Below, piece after piece: positions 1 through 8,293 of a stretch of 64,000 nucleotides of DNA. Numbering within the stretch: position 1 is the first letter of the stretch; each line of letters starts with the position of its first letter. Source of the stretch: Sporosarcina sp. (lineage in GTDB: Bacteria; Bacillota; Bacilli; Bacillales_A; Planococcaceae). The stretch is taken from NCBI GenBank assembly GCA_029263895.1, contig JARIDO010000011.1, positions 101,921 to 165,920 on the forward strand. The letters are read 5' to 3'. Made by a program: the position numbers and the translations under genes. The notes under the pieces were generated by a model. It did not search any database and was not told where the DNA came from. It was given only the letters and a program-made list of their open reading frames with translations.

Positions 1-1150
1 GAATTGGCGAAGTAGGACCTGGGAGAATTCGTTTGAGTACTTGTGCAATACTTTTACCCGTTAGATCAGGATTTTGTTCAGAACCTGATAACGCAAATTC
101 TTTTTCTATAATCTTTTGCGTTAGTATGAACCATGAATAATCATGCCCGGTTTCCCGTAGTGTTTGAAGTGTTCCTAATGTATCAAAACCTGGAAAGTTA
201 GGAGAAGCTAATCTTTTCCCTGTCGCATCTAACCAAATTGACGACGGACCAGGAAGTATTCGAATGCCATGTTTCTCCCAAACCGGATTCCAATTCTTAA
301 TGCCTTCCGTGTAATGCCACATTCGATCCCCATTTACGATTCGTCCACCAGCTTTTTCAGCAATGCCAAGCATGCGACCATCCACATGTGCAGGAACTCC
401 AAGTATCATTTCAGTAGGTGCGACACCAAGACGAGCTGGCCAGTTTTTCTTAATCAATTCTAAATTGGCGCCCATTCCCCCACTTGTCACTAATATATTG
501 GAAGCCTCATACTCAAAGGTTCCAAGCACTTCTCTTGAACTCGCTTCTCCTCTTGCAGCATCGCTTTCAATTAATGTAACACCGCGAACACCTATGACTG
601 CGTCGTCTTTAATGATTAGTTCGTCCACACGGTGTCTCGGAAGGTACTCTACTAATCCTTCGTTTATTGCATTTCTTAGAGCATCCTCAAAGGGTTTTAC
701 GATCGCCGGGCCAGTTCCCCATACGATATGAAAGCGCGGAACTGAATTCCCATGACCTTCAGCTAAATAACCTCCACGCTCTGCCCAACCAACAATTGGA
801 AAAAAACGAATGCCTTTTGATCGTAACCAGTCTCTTTTTTCATTCGTAGCGAATTCCACATATGCTTGCGCCCATTTCAATCCCCAATAATCTTCATCAT
901 CTTGTTTGTCAAAACCAGCAGTTCCCAACCAATCTTGCCAAGCAAGTTCTTTTGAGTCTTTTATCCCTACTCTTCTTTGTTCGGGTGAGTCTACTAGAAA
1001 TAGGCCCCCAAAAGACCACCACGCCTGTCCTCCTAACGATGTTTCAGGTTCCTGATCGAGTAGTAGCACCCTTTTACCTTTCGAAATAAGTTCAGACGTT
1101 GCAACTAAACCAGCTAATCCAGCACCTACAACAATAGCGTCAACCTTCAA
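1..1150 (-). CDS. FAD-binding dehydrogenase (partial, 3' end off window)
   Basis: The N-terminal 383 residues of a flavoprotein of the fumarate reductase/3-ketosteroid dehydrogenase type are visible; the C-terminus lies left of the window. A dinucleotide-binding GAGLAG motif sits at residues 9-14, followed by the strand LLLDQE that binds the ADP ribose, then GGQAWWSFGG, typical of the large 'FAD-binding dehydrogenase' family. I chose the TTG at 1150 because GGGGAG lies six bases upstream and the Rossmann strand starts directly after it. The natural substrate is unknown; family members dehydrogenate steroids or reduce double bonds using FAD. Open frames on the opposite strand here are shadows. 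Confidence 0.85.
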   Translation of the reverse strand, partial: MKVDAIVVGAGLAGLVATSELISKGKRVLLLDQEPETSLGGQAWWSFGGLFLVDSPEQRRVGIKDSKELAWQDWLGTAGFDKQDDEDYWGLKWAQAYVEFATNEKRDWLRSKGIRFFPIVGWAERGGYLAEGHGNSVPRFHIVWGTGPAIVKPFEDALRNAINEGLVEYLPRHRVDELIIKDDAVIGVRGVTLIESDAARGEASSREVLGTFEYEASNILVTSGGMGANLELIKKNWPARLGVAPTEMILGVPAHVDGRMLGIAEKAGGRIVNGDRMWHYTEGIKNWNPVWEKHGIRILPGPSSIWLDATGKRLASPNFPGFDTLGTLQTLRETGHDYSWFILTQKIIEKEFALSGSEQNPDLTGKSIAQVLKRILPGPTSPI

Positions 1151-1185
1151 TCACAATCTCCCCATTCCCATAGAGTGATAGCACC

Positions 1186-1503
1186 TTACTTTGTTAACGT
1201 ATTAATAAAGTCTTCGATTTCTTCTTTTGATTTACGATTTTTACTAACAAATCTTCCTATTTCTTTACCGTTACTAAATCCAATAAAACTAGGTATACCA
1301 AAAATGTCTAGCTCACCACATAGGTCAATGAACTTATCGCGATCAACAGACACAAACGTAAATTCAGGATAGTCTACTTCAATTGCAGGTAGAAATGGTT
1401 CGATGACTCTACAATCCGGGCACCAGTCTGCCGTAAATAAAAAAATCGTACGCTCTTCATTTTTCAACGCATTAAATTGTTCAATTGAATGTAATTGTTC
1501 CAT
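1186..1503 (-). CDS. Thioredoxin-like protein with WCPDC active site
   Basis: A 105-residue single-domain thioredoxin fold. The active site is W27-C28-P29-D30-C31, where classical thioredoxin has WCGPC, and the conserved cis-proline is in GIPS (P71). There is no signal peptide, so it is probably a cytosolic thiol-disulfide exchange protein. A longer in-frame reading exists, but the ATG at 1503 has AAAGGAGA eight bases upstream and removes a meaningless N-terminal extension that would overlap the GNAT gene. WCPDC proteins form a recognised thioredoxin-like subgroup in Bacilli; the specific partner is unknown. Confidence 0.88.
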   Translation of the reverse strand: MEQLHSIEQFNALKNEERTIFLFTADWCPDCRVIEPFLPAIEVDYPEFTFVSVDRDKFIDLCGELDIFGIPSFIGFSNGKEIGRFVSKNRKSKEEIEDFINTLTK

Positions 1504-1564
1504 TATAAATCTCTCCTTTTTTTGAAGCTTATGTCTAATTATATCATTGTTAGAGATAAGAAAT

Positions 1565-2371
1565 TCATATTTTCTGTCTACTAAAACTCCACATACACCA
1601 TTTCCCAATGTCTTTAAAGCCGATTCGTTTATATAGTGCACCTGCTGTTGGATTATCATAGAACAAACAAAGCATTTTCCCTTCTTTTAATAGTTCCGAG
1701 CAAAGGGCAGACATACAGTAAGATGCTAGTCCTTTATTTTGATGGTTAGCAAGTGTAGCTACTCCAACAATCATAGCGGATTGACTATTTTCAGCTGTCG
1801 AAGATGCAGAACTAACAATGCTATTTTCGTCCTCTATATAATACGTTCTTGCTGAACCATTTTGCAATGACGTACGTTTTTGTTCAATATTATGCGCACT
1901 CGTACTAAACTCTGGAATTGCTACCATTTGCTCTATAATTCTAGGTGCATCGTTTGGTAGCGCTTTTTTGACTTGGACAGTTTTTGGAACAATGGCCAAG
2001 TCTTTAGCTTGCTCACATTTCGCATAAAATAACACGCGTGGATTTGATGGCTGAACCGTTAAAAAAGGTTTCAGTTGCTCCACAATATACTCAATCCCTG
2101 AGATGAACTCAAAAGCAGTATCATTATTAATGATCGCTGCTATTCCCTCAGCATCAAATTCCGCTGGCGCGTAAACAATATAGTTACTATCGTATTTTAA
2201 TAACACTGCCCGCAAATCACCCGATGTCGTGAAGTCTCCCCATAACGTTTGAATTGGGTTATCAAAACCGTACATTTCGATATCACCTATTATGAACAAA
2301 TTTTCGGCTGGTTTTTTGGCAACAAAAGTTAGTGTCTGTGCACGATCATTCTCCATTAAAATTCTTATCAA
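1565..2371 (-). CDS. GNAT-family N-acetyltransferase, two-domain
   Basis: About 268 residues. The C-terminal third carries GNAT hallmarks: a strand reading VGVATL, the acetyl-CoA loop as NHQNKGLASY (the usual Q/RxxGxG/A), and the late strand/helix with YDNPTAGALYKRIGF. The N-terminal half resembles the extra domain of the YeaN/YkkB-like Bacillus acetyltransferases. I prefer the TTG at 2371 because GGGGGCG lies just upstream; an ATG 51 bases further upstream lacks a ribosome binding site. The substrate cannot be read from sequence. It lies upstream of the thioredoxin gene on the same strand and may be co-transcribed with it. Confidence 0.82.
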   Translation of the reverse strand: MIRILMENDRAQTLTFVAKKPAENLFIIGDIEMYGFDNPIQTLWGDFTTSGDLRAVLLKYDSNYIVYAPAEFDAEGIAAIINNDTAFEFISGIEYIVEQLKPFLTVQPSNPRVLFYAKCEQAKDLAIVPKTVQVKKALPNDAPRIIEQMVAIPEFSTSAHNIEQKRTSLQNGSARTYYIEDENSIVSSASSTAENSQSAMIVGVATLANHQNKGLASYCMSALCSELLKEGKMLCLFYDNPTAGALYKRIGFKDIGKWCMWSFSRQKI

Positions 2372-2518
2372 CTGTATCGCCCCCAATTTAGAGATAAATA
2401 TACCATAAATAGGATTCCACATATACTCAGATTAGTAACTTACTATTTTTTCAAATCAACATTCATAAAAAATGATTTTCTGGGGAACCTATTCCTTGTA
2501 TGAAGAGGAGGTTTTCAA

Positions 2519-3496
2519 TTGCGTCATCGATATATATTACCTTTGTATATTTTCTTTCTATGCTTCGTGACATTCAATATTGTGTCGGCAAATACTCCTT
2601 CAGACAACGAACAAAGAATGAACTATTTTCTAAAATATGAAAATGAATCAGTACCATGGTATTTCTTAGCCGCAATTGATCAATTCGAACGTAATATACA
2701 ACAAGTTCGAACTGATATCCCTAAAAGTGATGGGCTCATTTCAATTCAATTTTCACAAGAATTCTGGTCAGGTATTGTTAATCCTGAACCAAATGATACG
2801 ACGCCAGAAACGATTACCTTCTTTGGTGGTAATGGATTAGATGGAGACCTAGACGGCGTTGCTAATCCATCAAACACCGATGACGTTTTATATTCAATGA
2901 ATACTTTCTTGAGTAATTATGGCTCATCCGAAAAAGAATTTGAGTTAGCTTTATGGGATTATTATAAGAAGGAAGAAACAGTTAGACAGATTATGTCCAT
3001 TGCCAAAATGTACGAGCATTTTGAAACAATCGATCTTGATAAACATGCTTTCCCTATTCCTACTCAGTTTAATTTCTCGTATAAAGGAACTTGGGGCGCA
3101 AAAAGAGGATGGGGTGGGAGACGAATACATGAAGGGACAGATATTTTCGCTTCCTATGGAGTCCCCGTACTTGCTACTTCTTATGGCATTATTGAAACGA
3201 TGGGTTGGAACGATTATGGCGGTTGGCGTATTGGAATACGCGACAACCATAACACCTATCACTATTTCGCACATTTAGCTTATTATCATAAAGGATTGAA
3301 GCAAGGTGACTTAGTGGCGCCAGGTGACATCATCGGTTATGTTGGCAGTTCTGGCTACGGAAAAAAAGGAACGTCTGGACGGTTTGCTCCACATCTTCAT
3401 TATGGAATGTACAAGTATAACGGACGAAATGAATGGGCATTTGACCCTTATCCTTCGTTAAGAAATTGGGAGACGTCTAGTAAGTCTACAAAATAA
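2519..3496 (+). CDS. Secreted M23-family metallopeptidase (LytM-like)
   Basis: A 325-residue exported protein with a short positively charged N-terminus and hydrophobic core (residues 6-24) ending near VSA-N, a plausible signal peptidase I site. The C-terminal half is an M23 domain: zinc ligands in H204EGTD208, the HLAYYH segment near 251, and the HLH pair at 292-294. Such enzymes cut peptide cross-bridges in peptidoglycan. The start is TTG at 2519 with GAGGAGG upstream. It resembles the M23 proteins of spore-forming Bacilli, but a role in sporulation is not shown here. It converges with the helicase gene on a shared terminator. Confidence 0.88.
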   Translation: MRHRYILPLYIFFLCFVTFNIVSANTPSDNEQRMNYFLKYENESVPWYFLAAIDQFERNIQQVRTDIPKSDGLISIQFSQEFWSGIVNPEPNDTTPETITFFGGNGLDGDLDGVANPSNTDDVLYSMNTFLSNYGSSEKEFELALWDYYKKEETVRQIMSIAKMYEHFETIDLDKHAFPIPTQFNFSYKGTWGAKRGWGGRRIHEGTDIFASYGVPVLATSYGIIETMGWNDYGGWRIGIRDNHNTYHYFAHLAYYHKGLKQGDLVAPGDIIGYVGSSGYGKKGTSGRFAPHLHYGMYKYNGRNEWAFDPYPSLRNWETSSKSTK

Positions 3497-3518
3497 TTAA
3501 ATGATGAATAAGCACGAA

Positions 3519-3559
3519 AAAAGCCAAGCACCGGAATGCATCCCGATGCTTGGCTCTTA
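3519..3559. terminator. Bidirectional intrinsic terminator
   Basis: AGCCAAGCA at 3522-3530 pairs with TGCTTGGCT at 3548-3555. A-rich sequence on the left and T-rich sequence on the right let the hairpin serve both the M23 gene and the converging helicase gene. Confidence 0.75.
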
Positions 3560-4993
3560 TTTGTTTGCTTTATGCACTTTAAGTTGTTTTCCTTTGACTG
3601 TTTTCGTTTTCATTTCATTCAACACAAGTTTGCCTTTACCATTTAAAATATCAATGTATGTCACAGTATCTTGGATTTTAATAATCCCAATATCTTCAGC
3701 TGTAATTCCTGGAATACTTGTAATGGTACCTACAAAATCGAATGCTCTTAGTTTCTTCTTTTTACCACCATTAAAATACAATTTCATAATATCTTTGTTG
3801 ACGGTTGCATTTTTATTTTTCTTACGATTTGGCAAGCTCTCGATTTTCTTTGTAAATGCATCCATTGCTTCTTCGACAGCCTTTTTTGTAGGTGTCGTTC
3901 TATGCGGAATGTTAAAACCAATATACTTTTCAACTACCTCAAGGAACTTGTCTTCATGAGGCGTGACAAAGGAAATAGCCTGTCCAGACTTGCCCGCACG
4001 GCCCGTTCTACCTGCACGATGCACATAACTTTCTTTTTCTAAAGGAAAGTCATAATTCACTACATGTGTAATGCTGTCAATATCAATTCCGCGCGCAGCA
4101 ACATCCGTTGCTACTAAATAACGAAATTCACCTCGTTTAAAATCATCCATGACTGCAAAGCGATCTTCTTGCATCATTCCACCATGCAATTTATCAGTCG
4201 TATATCCTAACTTTTCAAGTTGTTCATTGACAACGTCTACTTGGTCTTTCGTTCTACAGAAAATAATACAACTGTCTGGATTTTCAACTACCGTTAAGTC
4301 TCGAAGTACGCTAAACTTTCTTTGTTCATTGACGATAAGCATTGAATGATTGATTTGATTCGTTACTGAAACATCTGACTCAATTTCAATTTGTGCTGGT
4401 TTTTTCATAAACTTAGCACATAGCTGTTCAATTCTATCTGAAAGTGTTGCTGAAAATAGCATAGTCGTCCGTTGACTAGGCAATCTTTCTATTATGGACT
4501 CAACTTGGTCAATAAAACCCATGCTTAGCATTTCATCTGCTTCATCTAGCACAAGGTATTCGATTTTATCCAGCGTGAATGTTCCACGTTCAATATGATC
4601 AAATACGCGACCAGGCGTCCCAACAACAACGTGACATTTTTGTTTTAACTCTTCCTTTTGATAATTAAAAGGATGTTTTCCGTATATCGCTGCTGCTTTG
4701 ATCCGCTTAAATCGACCGATGTTTGTAATATCTTCTTTCACTTGGTCGGCAAGCTCTCGTGTAGGCGTAAGGATGAGCGCTTGTGGTTTGTTTTCATCCC
4801 AGTTAACCAATTCACAAATTGGAATGCCAAAAGCTGCTGTCTTTCCACTTCCGGTTCTAGACTTCACTGTTAGATCTTGTTTTTTAAATGCGATTGGAAT
4901 AACTTGTTGCTGTACTTCTGTGGGTTCGGCATAACCTAAACCATCTAAAGCACGCAAAATATCCTCACTTAGTTGATAATTTGAAAACGACAT
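3557..4993 (-). CDS. dbpA: DEAD-box RNA helicase, DbpA/YxiN type
   Basis: An RNA helicase of 478 residues with the full motif set in order: Q-motif region, SRTGSGKT (I), PTREL (Ia), TPGR (Ib), DEAD (II), SAT (III), FCRTKDQ (IV), TDVAARGID (V), [10 protein letters not shown] (VI). The last ~75 residues form the DbpA-type RNA-binding domain, which in known members targets hairpin 92 of 23S rRNA and assists 50S assembly. I placed the start at the ATG at 4993 (MSFSNY) because the nine upstream codons are not conserved-looking and GTGAGG lies before this ATG. No neighbour suggests a further role. Confidence 0.93.
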   Translation of the reverse strand: MSFSNYQLSEDILRALDGLGYAEPTEVQQQVIPIAFKKQDLTVKSRTGSGKTAAFGIPICELVNWDENKPQALILTPTRELADQVKEDITNIGRFKRIKAAAIYGKHPFNYQKEELKQKCHVVVGTPGRVFDHIERGTFTLDKIEYLVLDEADEMLSMGFIDQVESIIERLPSQRTTMLFSATLSDRIEQLCAKFMKKPAQIEIESDVSVTNQINHSMLIVNEQRKFSVLRDLTVVENPDSCIIFCRTKDQVDVVNEQLEKLGYTTDKLHGGMMQEDRFAVMDDFKRGEFRYLVATDVAARGIDIDSITHVVNYDFPLEKESYVHRAGRTGRAGKSGQAISFVTPHEDKFLEVVEKYIGFNIPHRTTPTKKAVEEAMDAFTKKIESLPNRKKNKNATVNKDIMKLYFNGGKKKKLRAFDFVGTITSIPGITAEDIGIIKIQDTVTYIDILNGKGKLVLNEMKTKTVKGKQLKVHKANK

Positions 4994-5107
4994 TTTTTTA
5001 ACCTCACAATCTGAAACCATTATCTCATGATTGACCCCTTTTCGTCTGTTTTGAGATTATTATGATAAAGAACTACTTATTACGTTATATGCATGTCCCT
5101 AAATACT

Positions 5108-6640
5108 TCACTTTGAATTCCCCTTCACATATTCCAGAATTGATGGATATGCTGCTAATTGCTCACTTTTCTTAAGTACTTTAATTGCTTCTTTATAATT
5201 CCCTTCCCCCATTAATATTTCATATTGAGTAATCTCATCTAACCATTTTTTTGCGTACTTTAAATCATAGTCTGACTCATCTTTTGTTAATTTAACCGCC
5301 AATTCCGCTGTTTCTACAGCTTCTTTTCTATCGATCACAGTTAATAAATAGGATAAATTCAGGAGAGCTATAGGTCTCTTCGGTTCTATACTAATAACTT
5401 TTCGTCTAGCAACAAGTGCCTCATCCCATCTCTTTTGATCTTGAAGCATATTGGCGTACTGATGCCACGCTAAGGCATTAAGTGGATGTTCTTTTGTAAC
5501 TTTCTTATACATAATTTCAGCCGTTTCAAAGTCAGTTTCAAGTCGAGCTCTATCGGCTTTTTCCAAATCTTCTTCGACCAAAAACATATCTGCATGCAAC
5601 GTTTCAAGTTTTAGACCTGTTAAACCCTCAAAAGAATCCTTAAAGGAGTCTGTCTTTTTCTGCTCCAATAGTATGTCTGTTAATATTCTTAGAGTTTGTT
5701 GACTTTCCGCCACATATTTAATGGCTGTTCCAGCTAAATAGTATGCATCAGTTTGTCCAACAGCATTTACCCATTCACTTGAAGTTTGAATTTCGTTAAA
5801 TTTAAATTTATCATCCGCATATCCAATTCTGTAAAGGTCACCGACCATTTGATATTTAATAAACTCAGATACACCTTCGCTAAACCAAATAGGTATCTCT
5901 GATTCTTTTATTCCATTTTCAGTTACAAATAAATCTAATAAGTAATGGCCATATTCATGAAAAAAGATACTTACAAATTGATCATCACTTTCTTTCCCAG
6001 TCATATACATGATTGCACTTTTACTATCCTTAAAATATCTCCCTCCCTCTGTCTCAAATGCTAAATAATGCGATTGCTTGTATACTTCTTGGTTAGGAAA
6101 AATGAACATTTCTAACTTGTCATCTTTAGAAAGCTCATGGCCAAAAATTTGTTTTTCGAGCCACTCAACGTCATCCATCTGACTGATTATTTTTTTCACT
6201 TCGGTCTCAGCTGTCGGATGGTATTTAAACGTAATATGCTTATATTTCAATACAGGATAATCCTCAGTTTGTTGAATAACTTTTTCATCTAAAACACTCT
6301 TCCCTAACATTAGGTTCAGCTTTTCAGAACGTGATAGCTCACCCATTTCATTAATAATTACAAAGTTAAAAAAGTAAACTACTATTAAAAGCGTCGTTGT
6401 TACGATAATGTAGGGGATCACAAAGTAAAGTTTCTTTCTACCTTTCCATCTTATGATTTTAATTTCACCAACTACTAACCCAATAATGGTAATGATAAGT
6501 ACGATAAACAAACTAATTAGACCTAAAATCAAAACAATATTCCCTACAAAGATATTTGCGTGTAAATAGATTCCAATAATTAATACAACTGTCAAGATAA
6601 TACTTATCACTGTTATAAGTAGATATTTAAATATGTCCAA
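5108..6640 (-). CDS. Membrane-anchored HEYGH metallopeptidase-like protein with TPR repeats
   Basis: A 510-residue protein starting at TTG 6640 behind GAGGGGG. Three hydrophobic segments (about 6-28, 31-57, 72-98) anchor it. A HEYGH zinc-binding motif lies near residues 228-232, followed by WFSEGVSEF, where the glutamate could be the third ligand as in gluzincin/MA-clan peptidases. The C-terminal 140 residues are tetratricopeptide-like (repeated ALAWHQYANML and PIALLNLSYLL patterns). Active site and TPR part would lie outside the membrane. Similar peptidase MA-like/TPR proteins occur in Bacilli without known function; proteolysis is inferred from the motif only. Confidence 0.78.
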   Translation of the reverse strand: MDIFKYLLITVISIILTVVLIIGIYLHANIFVGNIVLILGLISLFIVLIITIIGLVVGEIKIIRWKGRKKLYFVIPYIIVTTTLLIVVYFFNFVIINEMGELSRSEKLNLMLGKSVLDEKVIQQTEDYPVLKYKHITFKYHPTAETEVKKIISQMDDVEWLEKQIFGHELSKDDKLEMFIFPNQEVYKQSHYLAFETEGGRYFKDSKSAIMYMTGKESDDQFVSIFFHEYGHYLLDLFVTENGIKESEIPIWFSEGVSEFIKYQMVGDLYRIGYADDKFKFNEIQTSSEWVNAVGQTDAYYLAGTAIKYVAESQQTLRILTDILLEQKKTDSFKDSFEGLTGLKLETLHADMFLVEEDLEKADRARLETDFETAEIMYKKVTKEHPLNALAWHQYANMLQDQKRWDEALVARRKVISIEPKRPIALLNLSYLLTVIDRKEAVETAELAVKLTKDESDYDLKYAKKWLDEITQYEILMGEGNYKEAIKVLKKSEQLAAYPSILEYVKGNSK

Positions 6641-6800
6641 TAGGTTACCCCCTCATTACCTGTTCTCTCTTTGTTCGTTCAGCATGTTCTACTTAAGACT
6701 ATACCAATACCACAATACAAAATTATACATTCCTGTCACTACTTCTTCAATATACTTTCTTGTTTCCTTTCTGATTACACAGTTTTTTCTGATTTTTCTA

Positions 6801-6828
6801 TTGACTTATTTTTTTGGTTTGTTATGAT
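6801..6828 (+). promoter_or_regulatory. Sigma-A promoter for the T-box/serA operon
   Basis: TTGACT at 6801-6806 and TATGAT at 6823-6828 are separated by 16 bases and lie just ahead of the T-box leader, so transcription should begin near 6835. The stretch 6641-6800 holds no gene I can support. Confidence 0.6.
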
Positions 6829-6835
6829 TAGTCCT

Positions 6836-7112
6836 AATTCTATAAACCTCTAACTATTTTGATGGAGATAAAATACATTTGAGATTCTTAAGAGAGCTGA
6901 TGGGTGGTGAAAATCAGTGTTTCCAATGTATGATAGCACTCCTGAATAGATGGACTGAACGAGTAAGTAAGTCCATCCGTCACATGCACGTTATGCATGC
7001 TAACTAAGACTGTCATTTCTTTTGACAGTAAAAAAGGATGGTACCGCGTGAGCAAATCAGCTTTTCGCTCCTTACATTTGTAAGGGGATTGAACGGCTTT
7101 TTTTTATTTTCA
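6836..7112 (+). ncRNA. T-box leader, probably serine-responsive
   Basis: Recognised by the stem I segment GCTGATGGGTGGTGAAAATC near 6897, a stem III hairpin (ACTGTCA/TGACAGT, ~7009-7029), the invariant T-box AGGATGGTACCGCG at 7035-7048, and a terminator hairpin CCTTAC/GTAAGG followed by a run of T at ~7099-7106. Uncharged tRNA pairs with the T-box and stabilises the antiterminator. The specifier region reads GAACGAGTAAG; AGT (Ser) fits the downstream serA, while GAG (Glu) is an alternative reading one base earlier. The assignment to serine rests mainly on gene context. Confidence 0.87.
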
Positions 7113-7132
7113 AAAACGAAGGGAGAATGAAT

Positions 7133-8290
7133 ATGTTAGCAGACCAGCAAATTTTGAGAATACCAGGACCGACTCCTATTCCACCGAGTGTTCAACGGGC
7201 GATGAGTCAACCGATGATCGGCCACCGAGACGAAGAAACGTCAGCATTGCTTAGAGTAATCGGCGCAGATTTAAAAAGTGTCTTTGGAACAGAGCAGGAA
7301 GTAGCCATTATTGCAGCGAGCGGCACTGCGGGTTTAGAGGCAGCCATCGTGAACGCTGTTCACCCTGGTGAAGAGGTTCTTGTGTTAGTCACTGGGGCTT
7401 TCGGACAACGTTTCGTTAAAATTTGTGAAGCATATGACATTCATGTGCATGTTATTAATTATGAATGGGGGAAAGCAATTGTCCCTTCAGAAGTACAAGC
7501 TTACTTACAAAAAAACAACGCTATTAAAGCCGTTTTTTCAACCTTTTGCGAAACGTCGACAGGTATATTAAATCCGATAAAAGAGTTGTCGAGCGCAATT
7601 GCACAAGTATCCGAAGCACTTGTGATTGTTGATGGTGTTTCTTGCGTTGGCGGTGTAGAAACGAAGATGGACGAATGGGGCATCGACATCATCGTTACCG
7701 GCTCACAAAAAGCGTTAATGGTTCCTGCCGGTCTTGCTTTAATCGCTACAAGCAAGAGGGCTTGGAAGCACATCGAAACAAATAAGCGTTCACGTTATTA
7801 TTTGGATTTAACGACTTATCGAGATAATTTACTCAAGTTAACGACTCCCTATACACCAGCGATTTCACTTTTATACGGCCTAAAGCAGTCGCTTCAATTA
7901 TTAAAAGAAGAAGGGCTTCAACAAGTTTACGACAGACATGATTTACTAATGAGAATGACAAGAGCAGCAATTAAGGCCTTGGACATTCCTTTACTTACAA
8001 ATGATGATTACGCCTCTCCAACAATTACTGCAATTCAACCGGATGATTTTGACGCTGTGGAATTCCGTAAACTTTTAAAGAATGAATTTGGCTTGTCTGT
8101 CGCAGGAGGTCAGGGACATCTAAGCGATAAAATTTTCCGCATTGGTCATATGGGGTACTGTTCACCCGCAGATGTATTGCAAACAATTGCTGTGGTTGAA
8201 CTCGGTTTAATGAAAATTGGAGAAACGATTGAATTAGGGATAGGTACAGCTGCTGCACAACGAATCTATTTATCTCAAGGAGTGAGATAG
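7133..8290 (+). CDS. Class V PLP aminotransferase (alanine/serine-glyoxylate or serine-pyruvate type)
   Basis: A 385-residue PLP enzyme with the N-terminal IPGPTPIPP signature of the PucG/AGXT group and the PLP lysine in GSQKALM (about K193). The ATG at 7133 has better spacing to GGGAG than the one at 7127. Family members move amino groups between serine or alanine and glyoxylate or pyruvate. Its position behind a T-box and three bases ahead of serA suggests a role in serine/glycine metabolism, perhaps doing the transamination step in place of, or in addition to, SerC. No SerC or SerB is present nearby. Confidence 0.88.
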   Translation: MLADQQILRIPGPTPIPPSVQRAMSQPMIGHRDEETSALLRVIGADLKSVFGTEQEVAIIAASGTAGLEAAIVNAVHPGEEVLVLVTGAFGQRFVKICEAYDIHVHVINYEWGKAIVPSEVQAYLQKNNAIKAVFSTFCETSTGILNPIKELSSAIAQVSEALVIVDGVSCVGGVETKMDEWGIDIIVTGSQKALMVPAGLALIATSKRAWKHIETNKRSRYYLDLTTYRDNLLKLTTPYTPAISLLYGLKQSLQLLKEEGLQQVYDRHDLLMRMTRAAIKALDIPLLTNDDYASPTITAIQPDDFDAVEFRKLLKNEFGLSVAGGQGHLSDKIFRIGHMGYCSPADVLQTIAVVELGLMKIGETIELGIGTAAAQRIYLSQGVR

Positions 8291-8293
8291 TAA

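Noticed and set aside
269..1089. Several plus-strand open frames of 60-122 codons
   Set aside because: They lie antisense to the FAD dehydrogenase, overlap each other in different frames, and have no ribosome binding sites or recognisable domains.
1504..1659. Longer N-terminus for the thioredoxin-like protein
   Set aside because: The extension overlaps the GNAT gene, has no ribosome binding site, and the ATG at 1503 has an excellent one.
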